Assembly (NCBI RefSeq): GCF_964355755.1
Contig: NC_092678.1
Span: 25,586,365-25,650,364 of the forward strand
DNA from: Antedon mediterranea
Taxonomy: Eukaryota > Echinodermata > Crinoidea > Comatulida > Antedonidae
Direction: 5' to 3'
Length of the DNA stretch: 64,000 nt
In this document: positions 55,201-64,000 of the stretch, one piece after another
How the letters are laid out: each line of letters starts with the position of its first letter
Numbering within the stretch: position 1 is the first letter of the stretch
The notes under the pieces: generated by a model
The model's database searches: none
The model's input: the letters and a program-made list of their open reading frames with translations, nothing else
What the model was told of the DNA's origin: nothing
Made by a program: the position numbers and the translations under genes

Positions 55201-56298
55201 ATTAATTAATAGCAGGATCTAGTGTTGTCAGCAATGCTCAGTGGTGCATTACATTTTGGCTAACTCTTAAGAGAGAATCCTGTCTGGAGACAGTCATCAT
55301 ATTAATAATACTGGGTCTACTGTACCTTAAGGGACCCATATCTCATTAATTACATGTTTCCGCTTTACATTTTTTTGTTGTTTTTTTTTGTCGACTAACT
55401 TTATTTATTGTATGGAGGTTTTTTATTGCATGTATTATCTCGTAACCCCTCTCTTGATTGTGTACAAAACTGTTGATTATGTTGTCGAGATAAGAGAAAT
55501 AAATGTTAAGGAATTATTAATATGAGGTCAGGGTAAAATTCTACATTCTTATTAATTAATAGGGGGTGGTCTTTAATGGTACCATTCTATATTAATAGGT
55601 CTATTTTAAGGACCGTCCTATTAATTAGTAGGGGTCTATAATGGTACCATTCTATATTAATAGGTCTATTTTAAGGACCGTCCTATTAATTAGTAGGGGT
55701 CTATAATGGTACCATTCTATATTAACAGTAGGTCTATTTTAAGGACCTTTCTATTTATTAATAGGGGGTCTACTTTAAGAACTAGGTGTGATTGCGACTT
55801 CAAGCTTTAACTAAAACTTTTAAAAAGTTTCCGAATACTTACGGACACTAACAAGCCTTGCAAGTCTTCTGGGTACGAAGCCTGCCCTCTGTTGTTGGCC
55901 TTGCTGTCGTTTACGCAAGACAGCCATTACTATTAAACAGAAAATGAGAAAGACACACACGCCACAAAGAGCTCCTATGATAATGGCTCCAGCTACTGAT
56001 ACTGAAATGGTAAAATATTGATTACAAAATCATAAATATTGCTGTTGATAAATTGTACCTGTAACTGATACAGTGATAGCAATTGAGAGATTGAATATAA
56101 TTATGGATGGAGGGATTATTTGATTTTGATATAATATGTACAGTATTGTTTATGTAGTGTAAATACATTAAACCTATACAGTAAATTGTATTAATTAATA
56201 GGTCCTAGCTAGCATACAATTAATAGGTAAAATGTTAAAAATAAAAGCTTACAATTGGTTTTGTCTTCTGCTGGCGGCATTGAGACTGTGGCATCCAT
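52285..56298 (-). CDS. Single-pass membrane protein with two PPxY motifs
   Basis: Not recognised as a named orthologue. Three coding exons on the minus strand: 56298-56253, 56001-55843, 52631-52285. GT-AG junctions and matching phases give 183 residues. A short N-terminus (15 residues, no signal peptide) leads to a hydrophobic segment at about 18-44 (GAIIIGALCGVCVFLIFCLI) followed at once by RKR. This predicts an extracellular or lumenal N-terminus and a cytoplasmic tail. The tail carries PPDY (88-91) and PPNY (155-158), the ligand type for NEDD4-family WW domains, separated by an acidic Glu/Asn/Thr-rich stretch. That layout resembles PMEPA1/LDLRAD4-like and similar ligase adaptors, but I see no sequence match strong enough to name it. 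Start chosen as the only Met in the exon with a good downstream frame. Confidence 0.68.
53405..53670. repeat. About 126-bp tandem duplication
   Basis: Two copies of TAGT(T/A)ATTGTCTTTTTTATG through GAAATGCCATATGTGCCAAA, in intron 2 of the PPxY-protein gene. A diverged relative is near 15.22-15.30 kb, so the unit is also dispersed. Confidence 0.85.
54192..54347. repeat. 26-bp tandem repeat, six copies
   Basis: Unit GTCACATGGTGTGCAATAGT then ACGCAG, nearly invariant. In intron 2 of the PPxY-protein gene. Confidence 0.95.
55558..55770. repeat. 65-bp tandem repeat, about three copies
   Basis: Unit AGGGGTCTATAATGGTACCA through GGTCTATTTTAAGGACC to ATTAATTAGT. Outer copies are diverged. In intron 2 of the PPxY-protein gene, ending about 70 bp from exon 2. 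Confidence 0.9.
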
Positions 56299-57009
56299 AA
56301 TGCACTAGGCCTACTGATCAAAAAAAAATATATGGATTATTCACTGAATTGATTTGAATTGATTAATCTAATAATACAATACTTAGAAAATAATAATAGA
56401 TAAACTAGGTCAGCAGACATCGTATCCTACACGCGTATCCGACCGCGGTGCGCTTGATCTTTACGCACTTCCGAAGCACATAGTGACGCGCACGTGCCTT
56501 GTATATCACGCGCGTACATAGCTTGTAGCAACGGCAGCAGCAGCGATACCACTGTTGTGGTAGCGGTACGTTACGTTACGATATTATTTATTATCATTTT
56601 AACAACGGGCTGGTACAAATAAAATTTGGTTACAGACGTGTACATCGACGATCTATACTCACGACCTTGCCAAAATCATGTCTTATACGACCGACAGTCA
56701 CGTAAAGCATGTTTTATCGTTCGTGTGCACTAGATGGATGTCATTCATTTAAGATTGAATATAATCCCATCGATGTGCTATAGCGAGAATTCACCGTGCA
56801 TCTGGTACTAGGAACTGTGTTCAGGACGTTCACCTAATGTGTTATAATGTCGTAATTTCGGAAGTCTAGTCATGCATATTATATTCCGTTGTGCGACGTC
56901 ATCCATATCCATTAATAAATTATACTGACGACGGACGAAAAATATCAGTGGAATTGTCACAGTTCTCTAAACCATCGTAGTAGTGTGTCGTTTTGGACCG
57001 GATGCTCTT

Positions 57010-57192
57010 AAGCGTGGTTCCCACTAGCGACGCAACGCAAGGACGTAACGCAACTCAAGTGAATTGACCAATCACAAGCGATGGCTTATTCGCTTGTGAA
57101 TGCTAACTGTCTATAACTTCGCTTGTCATTGGTTAAAACGCTTGCGTTGCGTGTACGTCCTTGCGTTACGTTCTAGTGGGAATAAAGCATTT
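57010..57192. mobile_element. Family C MITE, copy 2
   Basis: Starts AAGCGTGGTTCCCACTAGCG and ends CGTTCTAGTGGGAATAAAGC. More than 90 percent alike by eye to the nested copy at 31.5 kb, including GAATTGACCAATCACAAGCG. Directly abuts copy 3. Confidence 0.92.
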
Positions 57193-57357
57193 AAGCATGG
57201 TATCCACTAGCGACGCAACGCAAGGACGTAACGCGCAACGTAAGTGATTTAACCAATCACGCGACGATGGATTATTCGAACAGTGGCTTGTCATTGGTCA
57301 ACTCACTTGCGTTGCGCCTACGTTCTTCCGTTGTGTCTCTCTATGGGAACCACAATT
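57193..57357. mobile_element. Family C MITE, copy 3 (diverged, head-to-tail with copy 2)
   Basis: Starts TTAAGCATGGTATCCACTAG and ends TCTATGGGAACCACAATTTA. It keeps ACCAATCACGCGACGATGG and TTGTCATTGGTCAACTCAC. More diverged than copy 2, so the tandem arrangement is two insertions or an old duplication. Confidence 0.85.
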
Positions 57358-57424
57358 TAGGGAGCGCGCGAAAAGTGGCCGATTCGCTCGCACGATCGTG
57401 TCGGCGTTGATACATCTATAAAAA

Positions 57425-57461
57425 CATAGAGATATTATAGTGATAAAATAATAGCTCTATA
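57425..57461. mobile_element. Mini-palindrome family J, copy 1
   Basis: CATAGAGATATTATAGTGA followed by an imperfect inverse ending AGCTCTATA. Flanked by ATAAAAA on both sides (57418-57424 and 57462-57468). The flank is low-complexity, so this copy alone is weak. Confidence 0.55.
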
Positions 57462-59482
57462 ATAAAAAACATATTCAATATTAAAACACACTTTAGTGAA
57501 ATATTAAACTCGTGGCATTACAGTATATCATCATCATCGTGCCGGATGTGAATCAGAAATACAATCTTGCACTGAAAATTCAAGGCCGACGGCGTTATGT
57601 CAAAAATCGTTTCAGCAATAAAGAAAAAAACGTTGAAAATAATATTAATACCAGTATTTTTTTTATGTGATAAAACGCAGGATACGCACTGACCTCGACG
57701 AAGCGGGTAGAAGAATTCCAAGTTTAGTCGAACCCTCTCCACACGAATCTTTTTTTTTTCTGCTGCAGCTTTTCGGGTCGAAGCAGGTTTTGGTACGAAA
57801 AAATGGATTACTTCAACTACATACCATAATTAATGCGCGTTATTAATATGTCGGTTCATTGTTCACACCACCACGGCATTCGATACATGAACTATTAGGT
57901 CAGCCTGTATTAGGTCATGTACCGAATTCTTACGAAAACAACATCCGACACGTCATTAATGCTCATGAGTGTTGTATCCGTTACGCAATACCGTTCACAA
58001 CATTTTGTTTACGAAATTAATGCGATGATGACCATTAAATATTAGTCTGAAATCTGTTGCCAAGCAACACGTACTTGGTTCGTAGAACAATTCGTTACTC
58101 ATGACACGTGCCCGTGCGGTGCCATCTCCATCTAATGGAGCACTTAAGTAGGTTCTAACTCCAGGCTTGCTGGTGCGCGTTTACAACAGGCTTCAAATCA
58201 TGTGTGCTGTCAGCCAAAAAACGGTAACATTTCATAAAATAAATACAAATTATTCTATAAAATGCAGCGATGGAATACCCTATTATTTTGGTAGCAATGA
58301 ATATGTTGGTTGAATTAATTACGTTCGCGTCCAAAAAGCCCACCGGATTTCCGCAATTAATTTAATCGTCAAGGTCTGAACAATTAAAAAAGGCATAACA
58401 AAAATAAATTATTTGAATTATAAATGTTATTAAAATAAACACAAATGATATTGACAATTACCGTGCCTCATCGACAATTCGACGCACGCGTGCAAATGCC
58501 GTACCGTGCCATTGTGGTTCACATCGTGGTTCTAAGCCTATGTTTGTACGTTAACTGTAGATCAATCATATCCGTAATGTGTAAGACCATGCGAAAGATT
58601 ATATTCGATGAAGTCGATTGCAATCTTCATTCTACACCCCTCCAAAATTCGAATAAGGGGGGGGGGGGGGGGGCCTATCTATAACTTACAGTACTAATGA
58701 AACCCAGTAGCTACGTACGTATGTATTATGGTGAATGTGTCCAAGTACCCGCCTAAATCCATGAATGAAACCACAGTAATTGCCAACACATCAATAATAA
58801 TAACAATCGCTGTATAACACATCAGTTTCTATTATCATTTACATAACCTTCTTCAAAAATGCCAGTATACATATTCTAGCTTACCAATTCATGAATAATA
58901 GTATCGGCACTGCGAGTCCATTACAAACTATACCTCCTAACAACTCAATTACCGGCAGATAATTAGCACGGAAGGCATAGACGTACGTATGATGCCTTAG
59001 ACAGGTTAGGGGCAATTAAAATACCAGTAAATGAATACTTTGCTGGCCTATGCTGTTATTTTTTTATTGACCCACATATCGACGATTCACGCGCGCGTAT
59101 AGTTTAGCAAGTGGACTAACAAATGTACGGGTCGCACATTGACATAAATTAACAATATCCCGAACTGCGCCCCGTATTATAAATATTGATAAAACTACAG
59201 TACTGTACTTACTAAGTTTTCAAGCGCAAAAGTGGTTTCAATATCGGACAACCTATTTCCAACCTACCTACAAGTTCGAATCGAAAACGTGATATCTACC
59301 CTAATAATATCTCTCATATTTCGTGATTTATTTTGTCTCAAAACTTTCATACCGAAAGTTCACAAAACAGCAATATTGCAGGTAAACTCGTTACACCATC
59401 ATGAGTCATTTAACAACTTTTTTTGGACACCGATACAGTTGTCCGAGCAGAAAATCTTGGATAATGGTCACTTTGTTTAAAC

Positions 59483-59518
59483 CATAGAGATATTATAGTG
59501 AACTATAATATCTCTATG
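59483..59518. mobile_element. Mini-palindrome family J, copy 2 (perfect 17-bp arms)
   Basis: CATAGAGATATTATAGT, two bases GA, then its exact reverse complement. GTTTAAAC occurs immediately left (59475-59482) and, overlapping the last G, immediately right (59518-59525). This is a 7- to 8-bp direct repeat as expected for a target-site duplication. Confidence 0.75.
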
Positions 59519-61013
59519 TTTAAACCAGACATTCTACAATTGTTTTTTTTTAATAAGATTATTTTTTAGGAAGATAATTTATTGGTTTATGGAACAGAAT
59601 TGTGCTTTTATCAGTGATACCTAATTGGGAGTGTCCATGAGAGATATATATTTGTATAACAGGATTCTCTAGCGTGACCGTGAATTATATTTTATCTCAA
59701 CCAACAACCGGTCTTACCACCAACCACCACAACAACAACACAATGTACAGTACCGGACAGTGGTAGGCCATAGAGATCTCTGTGAAGAGTAGGAGGCCTA
59801 CTACGGGTCAGTCTAATTACCGAAAACAACCGAAAACAACCGAAAACAACCGAAAATAACCGAAAACAACCGAAAACAACCGGAAACAACCGAAAACAAA
59901 CCGGAAACAAACCGAAAACAAACTTTAAAAAATCTAATTACCGAAAACAATTTTTTTTTTATGTCGCCCTCTATATTAATGATATATTGAAGTAGATAGC
60001 ACTGCGTTATTACACGTGAGCCTTGGTAGGATCTGACGAGTATACGGCACCAAAATCAGGGGCGGATCCAGGATTTTGAAATAGGGAGGTGTGGGGGGGG
60101 GGGGGAGCAAAGGTAAAGTTTTCCCCTATGACATGTTCATTTCAAACTGAGAAGCAAAAAGCAAAGCTAAATACGTCAGAGGTGTTTTTTGTTTTATAGT
60201 AGGCCTATATACCCCCACCCCACAAATAATCCACTGAAAATTAATTAAATAGTCTATTATTTATTAAACTTTGTTATTCGATGGCCATATAACAGCTAGG
60301 AGGCCTACTAAGAAATTTGTAATGCCTGAGATGATCATTGTGGGTGGGTGGGTAAGTTTAGTTCTGATAAATGATAAGAAGTATTGGAACCATGGTGGGG
60401 CCTGTGGCGAAGCTAATTTACTCCCATGACACCCCTAGCTAGATGGCCGGAAATGGGTACTCTCGCGCGTAAAATTCATGAAAAATGGAACCTCATAACT
60501 CATATCATTTGACGTTATTTTAATGTTGATTCTTGAATTTATTTGTTCACTAAACGAATAACTGTAATTTATTTGAATGCAAATAGAGAGAAAATGATGC
60601 CTGTGCTCACGCATGAATTTGTTCAAAGTACTTGTTTCATTAAAAAATCACTTTGAAAGAAAGAGTATAGCTAGCTAGCCTTCTGGTGTAATGCCCAATT
60701 CACCACTAGACTTTACAAGTATTGTAATACAAATTAAAATCAAGGTTAAAATTAAAAAAAAAATATATAAAGTTAATAAAACATTTATTAAATAAGTTAA
60801 ATTCTTAATTCCAGCAGTGTGCGTTTTAGAGAGGATTCATTTTAAGTCTTTTGCAGCGACAGCTTAATTTTGATTAAGTTGTTTAACAATTAAACGTAAT
60901 GTTGTTTCCCCTGATTAATGAGTTAATGAATGTTTTTCTCCGTTGAAATATATATACTGGACCTACGGTTTATAGTCCTTATCCGAGAAGACTCGTCTAA
61001 CCACCAGAACCAC

Positions 61014-61097
61014 GGAGTGAGTGAGCCTCGAACCCCTGCCGATGTTATGGCTACGTAATTACTGTTCCACTGTCTTAACCGCTCGGCCACTCACTCC
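61014..61097 (-). repeat. tRNA-Leu/Ser-like sequence (SINE head or tRNA relic)
   Basis: On the minus strand an 84-nt tRNA shape: 7-bp acceptor stem GGAGTGA/TCACTCC, a clear A box (GGCCGAGCGGTTAAGA) and a B box (GGTTCGAGGCT). The T stem and anticodon stem do not pair well and there is no convincing anticodon arm. It is a pseudo-tRNA or SINE promoter, not a working tRNA gene. Confidence 0.55.
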
Positions 61098-61369
61098 CTA
61101 CGAATGTCTACTAATGTTGATTTGCAAAATTATTGGTTTAGGTTCCCGACCAAATCAACATTAAACTCAGATTTTCGCCCAGTTTCTAACCTTCATACCT
61201 TAGGTAAGATTATTCAGTATCTAACCATTTCCTGTCTACTTTATGAAACATATCAGTCGGTATAAATAATATAATAAATCTCATAGTACGGAAACTGCTC
61301 TATCGCGTTAAAAGTGATATATTATGTTGATGAAACCTGATAAAGGGTGATATATTATGCTATAGTTTT

Positions 61370-61606
61370 GGCAGTTTTTTTTTATCCTTTTGATACGATA
61401 GATCACGACATCCTGATCAGTCGTATGCAGAATGAATTTGGCATTACTGGCTTTTCTTTATTAATTGGGTAGATAGAAATAAAATTACTTCAGCATTACA
61501 TAAAAGGGAGTTTTTTATTGGCGTCTTTCTTGATTTTTCAAAGTCAGTCAAATACCACAATACTTCTATCACAATTAATTGATTGGTTTAAAAGTTATTT
61601 ATTATT
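61370..61606 (+). pseudogene. Decayed reverse-transcriptase fragments (palm region)
   Basis: Short translations match the conserved palm region of non-LTR reverse transcriptases: FDTIDHDILISRMQNEFGIT at about 61.39-61.46 kb, FLDFSKS at about 61.53 kb, and ILLSQLIDWFKSYL at about 61.56-61.60 kb. They lie in different frames with stops, and the order suggests two overlapping relics. They sit inside the foldback-like element. Confidence 0.7.
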
Positions 61607-61790
61607 TACCTCCGCCAAGGAGGTATCTCTAATCGATCGCGACGTGTGTCTGTTTATTTGATTGTCTGTCTGTTTGTTAGCAGAATTACTCAAAAAAGTT
61701 ATTGCAAGAAATATGTGGCCAAGGACCACTCCATTACATTTGGAGGCAATCCGGACCACGGTCCCAATTTTTGACCACTTTTTAGTATTA
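61607..61790 (+). repeat. Dispersed repeat starting ACCTCCGCCAAGGAGGT
   Basis: A perfect small hairpin (ACCTCC-GCCAA-GGAGGT) is followed by GTCTGTTTGTTAGCAGAATT with ACTCAAAAAAGTT and TTGGAGGCAATCCGGACC. I recognise this order as a repeat common in marine invertebrate genomes; there is only one copy here. Confidence 0.45.
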
Positions 61791-63017
61791 TTTTCAGACC
61801 TGCTAGTGTTAAAGCGAATTTACGATTTGCACCGAATAGAGGTGTTTTTCACATGTACAAACTGTTTTACATATAAACACAATATACACAAATAAACGTC
61901 GTAGAAGTGGTGTATTATTGTCATGCGGTAAGTACATTTGAAATCGCTGAAATTATACTATGTATTCGAGAACCATCCCTAGTTGTTAAAATTGTTATAA
62001 AATACTAAAAAATATTTTAGAAGTGATTATATCGAATTACAGTACTTAAAAATGCTTATATATTAAAATGCTTATAGGCCTATATTATGCGTGGTGCGTG
62101 TGAGTGTTAGGCTACTATTATGTAGTTTCTTTTATATTATATGTAGGAATACTTTAACTTTCCAACTTGTATCTTTAAAACCTTATTTCATGTTTTTTTC
62201 TTTATGATAATGTTTTATTTTTCAAAGGGTCTTACGACTACAGACAATTCCTTGTCTCTGTAAGATTCATGTAACATATATATTAAATATCTAACATATT
62301 GTAGATTCTGTAAGTAAATGCACGGTGTTATCATTGAGTTTGTACGATATTGAGTTACATTTTGTGCACACTTCCATTTCGTATGGTCTCTATCTCCTTG
62401 GCTTTGCGCGCGCGGTCTTGTTGGCTTTAGAAACACCTATCAATAGAGGGCGACATTAAAAAAATATACTGTAGAAATTTGTTTGGCGTGCGAGGTCAAT
62501 ATAGTAGCTGCATCAAATTTGTTTTCGGTATTTAGATATTGTTATTTTGTTTTCGGTTTGTTTTCGGTTGTTTTTGGTTGTTTATGGTTGTTTTCAGTTG
62601 TTTATGGTTGTTTTCGGTTGTTTTCGGTTGTTTTCGGTTGTTTTCGGTAATTAGACTGACCGGCCTACTACTACTAGTATTATGATCTAGTAGTATCTGA
62701 TTATGATTAAGCAATTTATAGAACCGACACACTCCATTGTGTTTTATGGATTTATAATTTAATAGCACAATCCACAGCTATTGATACAATAAGGTACTCT
62801 GAATCTGACTCAGAGAGCAACACTTATAGCGCGACCGAATTTTAGTTAACGCCGTTTTGTACAACAATGAGCCATGTGTACTTCGGCACCAAAATACTGT
62901 ATATCCAACCGAAACAAAGAATCCACAATAAAATAATAGTCTACACTACAGTATTATCAATTATATATTACCTCGTACACTACGGTATAATTAAGGCCTG
63001 TCTGGCCTATATACCAC

Positions 63018-63064
63018 CATAGAGAGATATTATAATATTCACTATATATAATATCTCTGTATGA
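63018..63064. mobile_element. Mini-palindrome family J, copy 3
   Basis: CATAGAGAGATATTATAATA, then TTCACTATATATAATATCTC and TGTATGA; imperfect palindrome of 47 bp sharing the family ends. ATACCAC flanks both sides (63011-63017 and 63065-63071). Confidence 0.65.
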
Positions 63065-63699
63065 ATACCACCACACCACTAACTTAGTCCTATTCGTCGT
63101 TCTTACCTGATTTCCTGCTTTCTATAAGTAGGATCGGATCGTACTTAGTACTTAGTAGTTGTTTAATGTCTACTGTCTGCCTGTACGTTATCTGAACACT
63201 AACCGATTGTTTATAACACTGTAATACCAGTACTGTAGTACGTCGTCTAAACATTGGAGTTACACATTTTGAATACAGTAACTGACTGATACCCTTTACA
63301 ACCTGGTGGTATAAATGAAACCGGACACAGTTCACAGATTTTGAATAGCGACACTCTATAGGCCTAATAGTCGATCTTTTGTTTGTTGACATGCTGTTCG
63401 TACCGCTTGATAGGTTCACGGAAATATAATATTTTCCCCCTTTGTGCTGATATAGGAACCTTATCGGATATTATGACGTCACATTCGTGGTCCGGTAGAA
63501 ATTGGAAATTGAGTAGTACTGTAATAATATATTATAATTAAATAATTATTTGTTGACTTTTCCATGACCTAGGCCTATGTTGATAACATTATATTGTTCA
63601 CCAGTACCAATAAGAAGTCTGGTCACAGAAATTTAACTCATCACCATGGTTTTTCACTATAGTATTAATTATCGTCGGCCTTACATTTTACGCGTTCCG

Positions 63700-63825
63700 A
63701 TTGCGCGTATCCCTTACGCGCGTAAGCGTGCCGCAAGTAATTCACCAATCACGACGCGATGGATCAAACTGTCCTTGTGATTGGTCAACTCACTTTCAAG
63801 TTAAACGCGCACGTAGATCAATGGG
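63700..63825. mobile_element. Family C MITE, copy 4 (diverged)
   Basis: CAAGTAATTCACCAATCACG with ACGCGATGG, and CCTTGTGATTGGTCAACTCA, correspond to the interior of family C, including the paired CCAAT/ATTGG words. The termini are rearranged into GCGCGTA-rich sequence. Confidence 0.65.
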
Positions 63826-64000
63826 CTAAATAATCACCGAGTGACAGTAAATTGTCAACAACCGGCGCTTAGTCTGTTTAGTTTGGATTTTTAACTTAAC
63901 CCGTACCGTATGTCTAGTCAAGTGTTTATTTATTTATGATGGTTTGTTTTGGGTAAACAAAGAAACCCGGCACTGATCAAGTTGTTTGATATAAGTCAAG

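Larger units (their letters stand above)
59805..62661. mobile_element. Foldback-like element, 2.86 kb, with tandem-repeat termini
   Basis: The left end is GGTCAGTCTAATTACCG, then an array of about eleven ACAACCGAAA units to about 59.92 kb, a second CTAATTACCGAAAACAA, and ATGTCGCCCTCTAT at 59.96 kb. The right end mirrors all of this: ATAGAGGGCGACAT at 62.44 kb, TTTTCGGTTG array, then CGGTAATTAGACTGACC. GGCCTACTAC flanks both sides (59795-59804 and 62662-62671). Long inverted termini built of short tandem repeats with a 9-10-bp duplication resemble Foldback or Mutator-like elements. The interior holds other repeats and no transposase. Confidence 0.85.
56299..64000. other. Upstream and intergenic region, repeat-dominated, no gene recognised
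   Basis: 56.4-57.0 kb is CpG-richer (ACGCGTATCCGACCGCGGTGCG nearby) and probably holds the promoter and 5' UTR of the PPxY-protein gene. Beyond that come family C MITEs, three tiny palindromes, poly-G runs (58656-58672, 60094-60107) and a large foldback-like element (59.8-62.7 kb). The open frames here, including one of 109 codons at 63.1-63.4 kb on the minus strand, show no recognisable protein features. Confidence 0.55.

Noticed and set aside
61014-61097. Functional tRNA-Leu or tRNA-Ser gene
   Set aside because: Good acceptor stem and A/B boxes, but the T stem and anticodon stem do not pair and no anticodon loop can be placed.
61662-61895. 77-codon open frame near the foldback-like element
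   Set aside because: It lies in a known-looking dispersed repeat (ACCTCCGCCAAGGAGGT family) and shows no protein features.
63090-63419. Minus-strand open frame of 109 codons
   Set aside because: No recognisable domain, no supporting splice signals and composition like its AT-rich surroundings; could be chance.

Overview
The window is a piece of an AT-rich animal nuclear genome. It has spliced genes with GT-AG introns, vertebrate-like orthologues in single copy, and many mobile-element relics inside introns. The mix of genes, the 0.1-5 kb introns and the non-LTR/MITE style point to a marine invertebrate deuterostome. An echinoderm is my best guess, but the species is not provable from this sequence alone.

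Six genes can be read exon by exon. (1) A quinone-oxidoreductase-like-2 (QORL2) gene, + strand, about 5.6-13.7 kb, whose start codon lies in an unresolved upstream exon. (2) TIMM17, - strand, 15.8-17.2 kb, complete in seven coding exons. (3) RAD18, + strand, 17.8-24.8 kb, complete in twelve coding exons; it is divergent from TIMM17 across a 568-bp shared upstream region. (4) A FAM120-family gene (constitutive coactivator of PPAR-gamma-like), + strand, 25.7-41.2 kb, in fifteen coding exons with one unexplained frame break. (5) Leukotriene A4 hydrolase (LTA4H), - strand, 42.9-47.1 kb, in sixteen coding exons, with an unusual membrane-anchor-like N-terminal extension. (6) An unrecognised 183-residue single-pass membrane protein with two PPxY motifs, - strand, 52.3-56.3 kb. 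QORL2 and TIMM17 converge, as do FAM120 and LTA4H. The genes do not form one pathway; they cover mitochondrial import, DNA-damage tolerance, RNA binding, eicosanoid/peptide metabolism and probable ubiquitin-ligase recruitment.

The rest (0.0-5.5, 13.7-15.8, 47.2-52.3 and 56.3-64 kb, plus the introns) has no gene I can support but is rich in repeats. A palindromic MITE family (called A) occurs about ten times and is densest in FAM120 introns. Families B and C are two further palindromic MITEs, one copy of C sitting inside a copy of B. A 1.4-kb TA-flanked element sits inside another family A copy. There is a 327-bp TAA-flanked MITE and a 1.4-kb terminal-inverted-repeat element in RAD18 intron 1. 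A 2.9-kb foldback-like element near the right end has terminal repeats made of tandem repeats. Several 5'-truncated non-LTR retrotransposon tails and many minisatellites complete the picture.

The most novel signal is a set of three 36-47-bp palindromes in the last 7 kb, each apparently flanked by a 7-8-bp direct repeat, as expected of extremely small mobile elements. Gene-level oddities are a duplicated splice acceptor and a duplicated C-terminal tail in LTA4H, and a natural Tyr-to-Phe at a key LTA4H active-site position.
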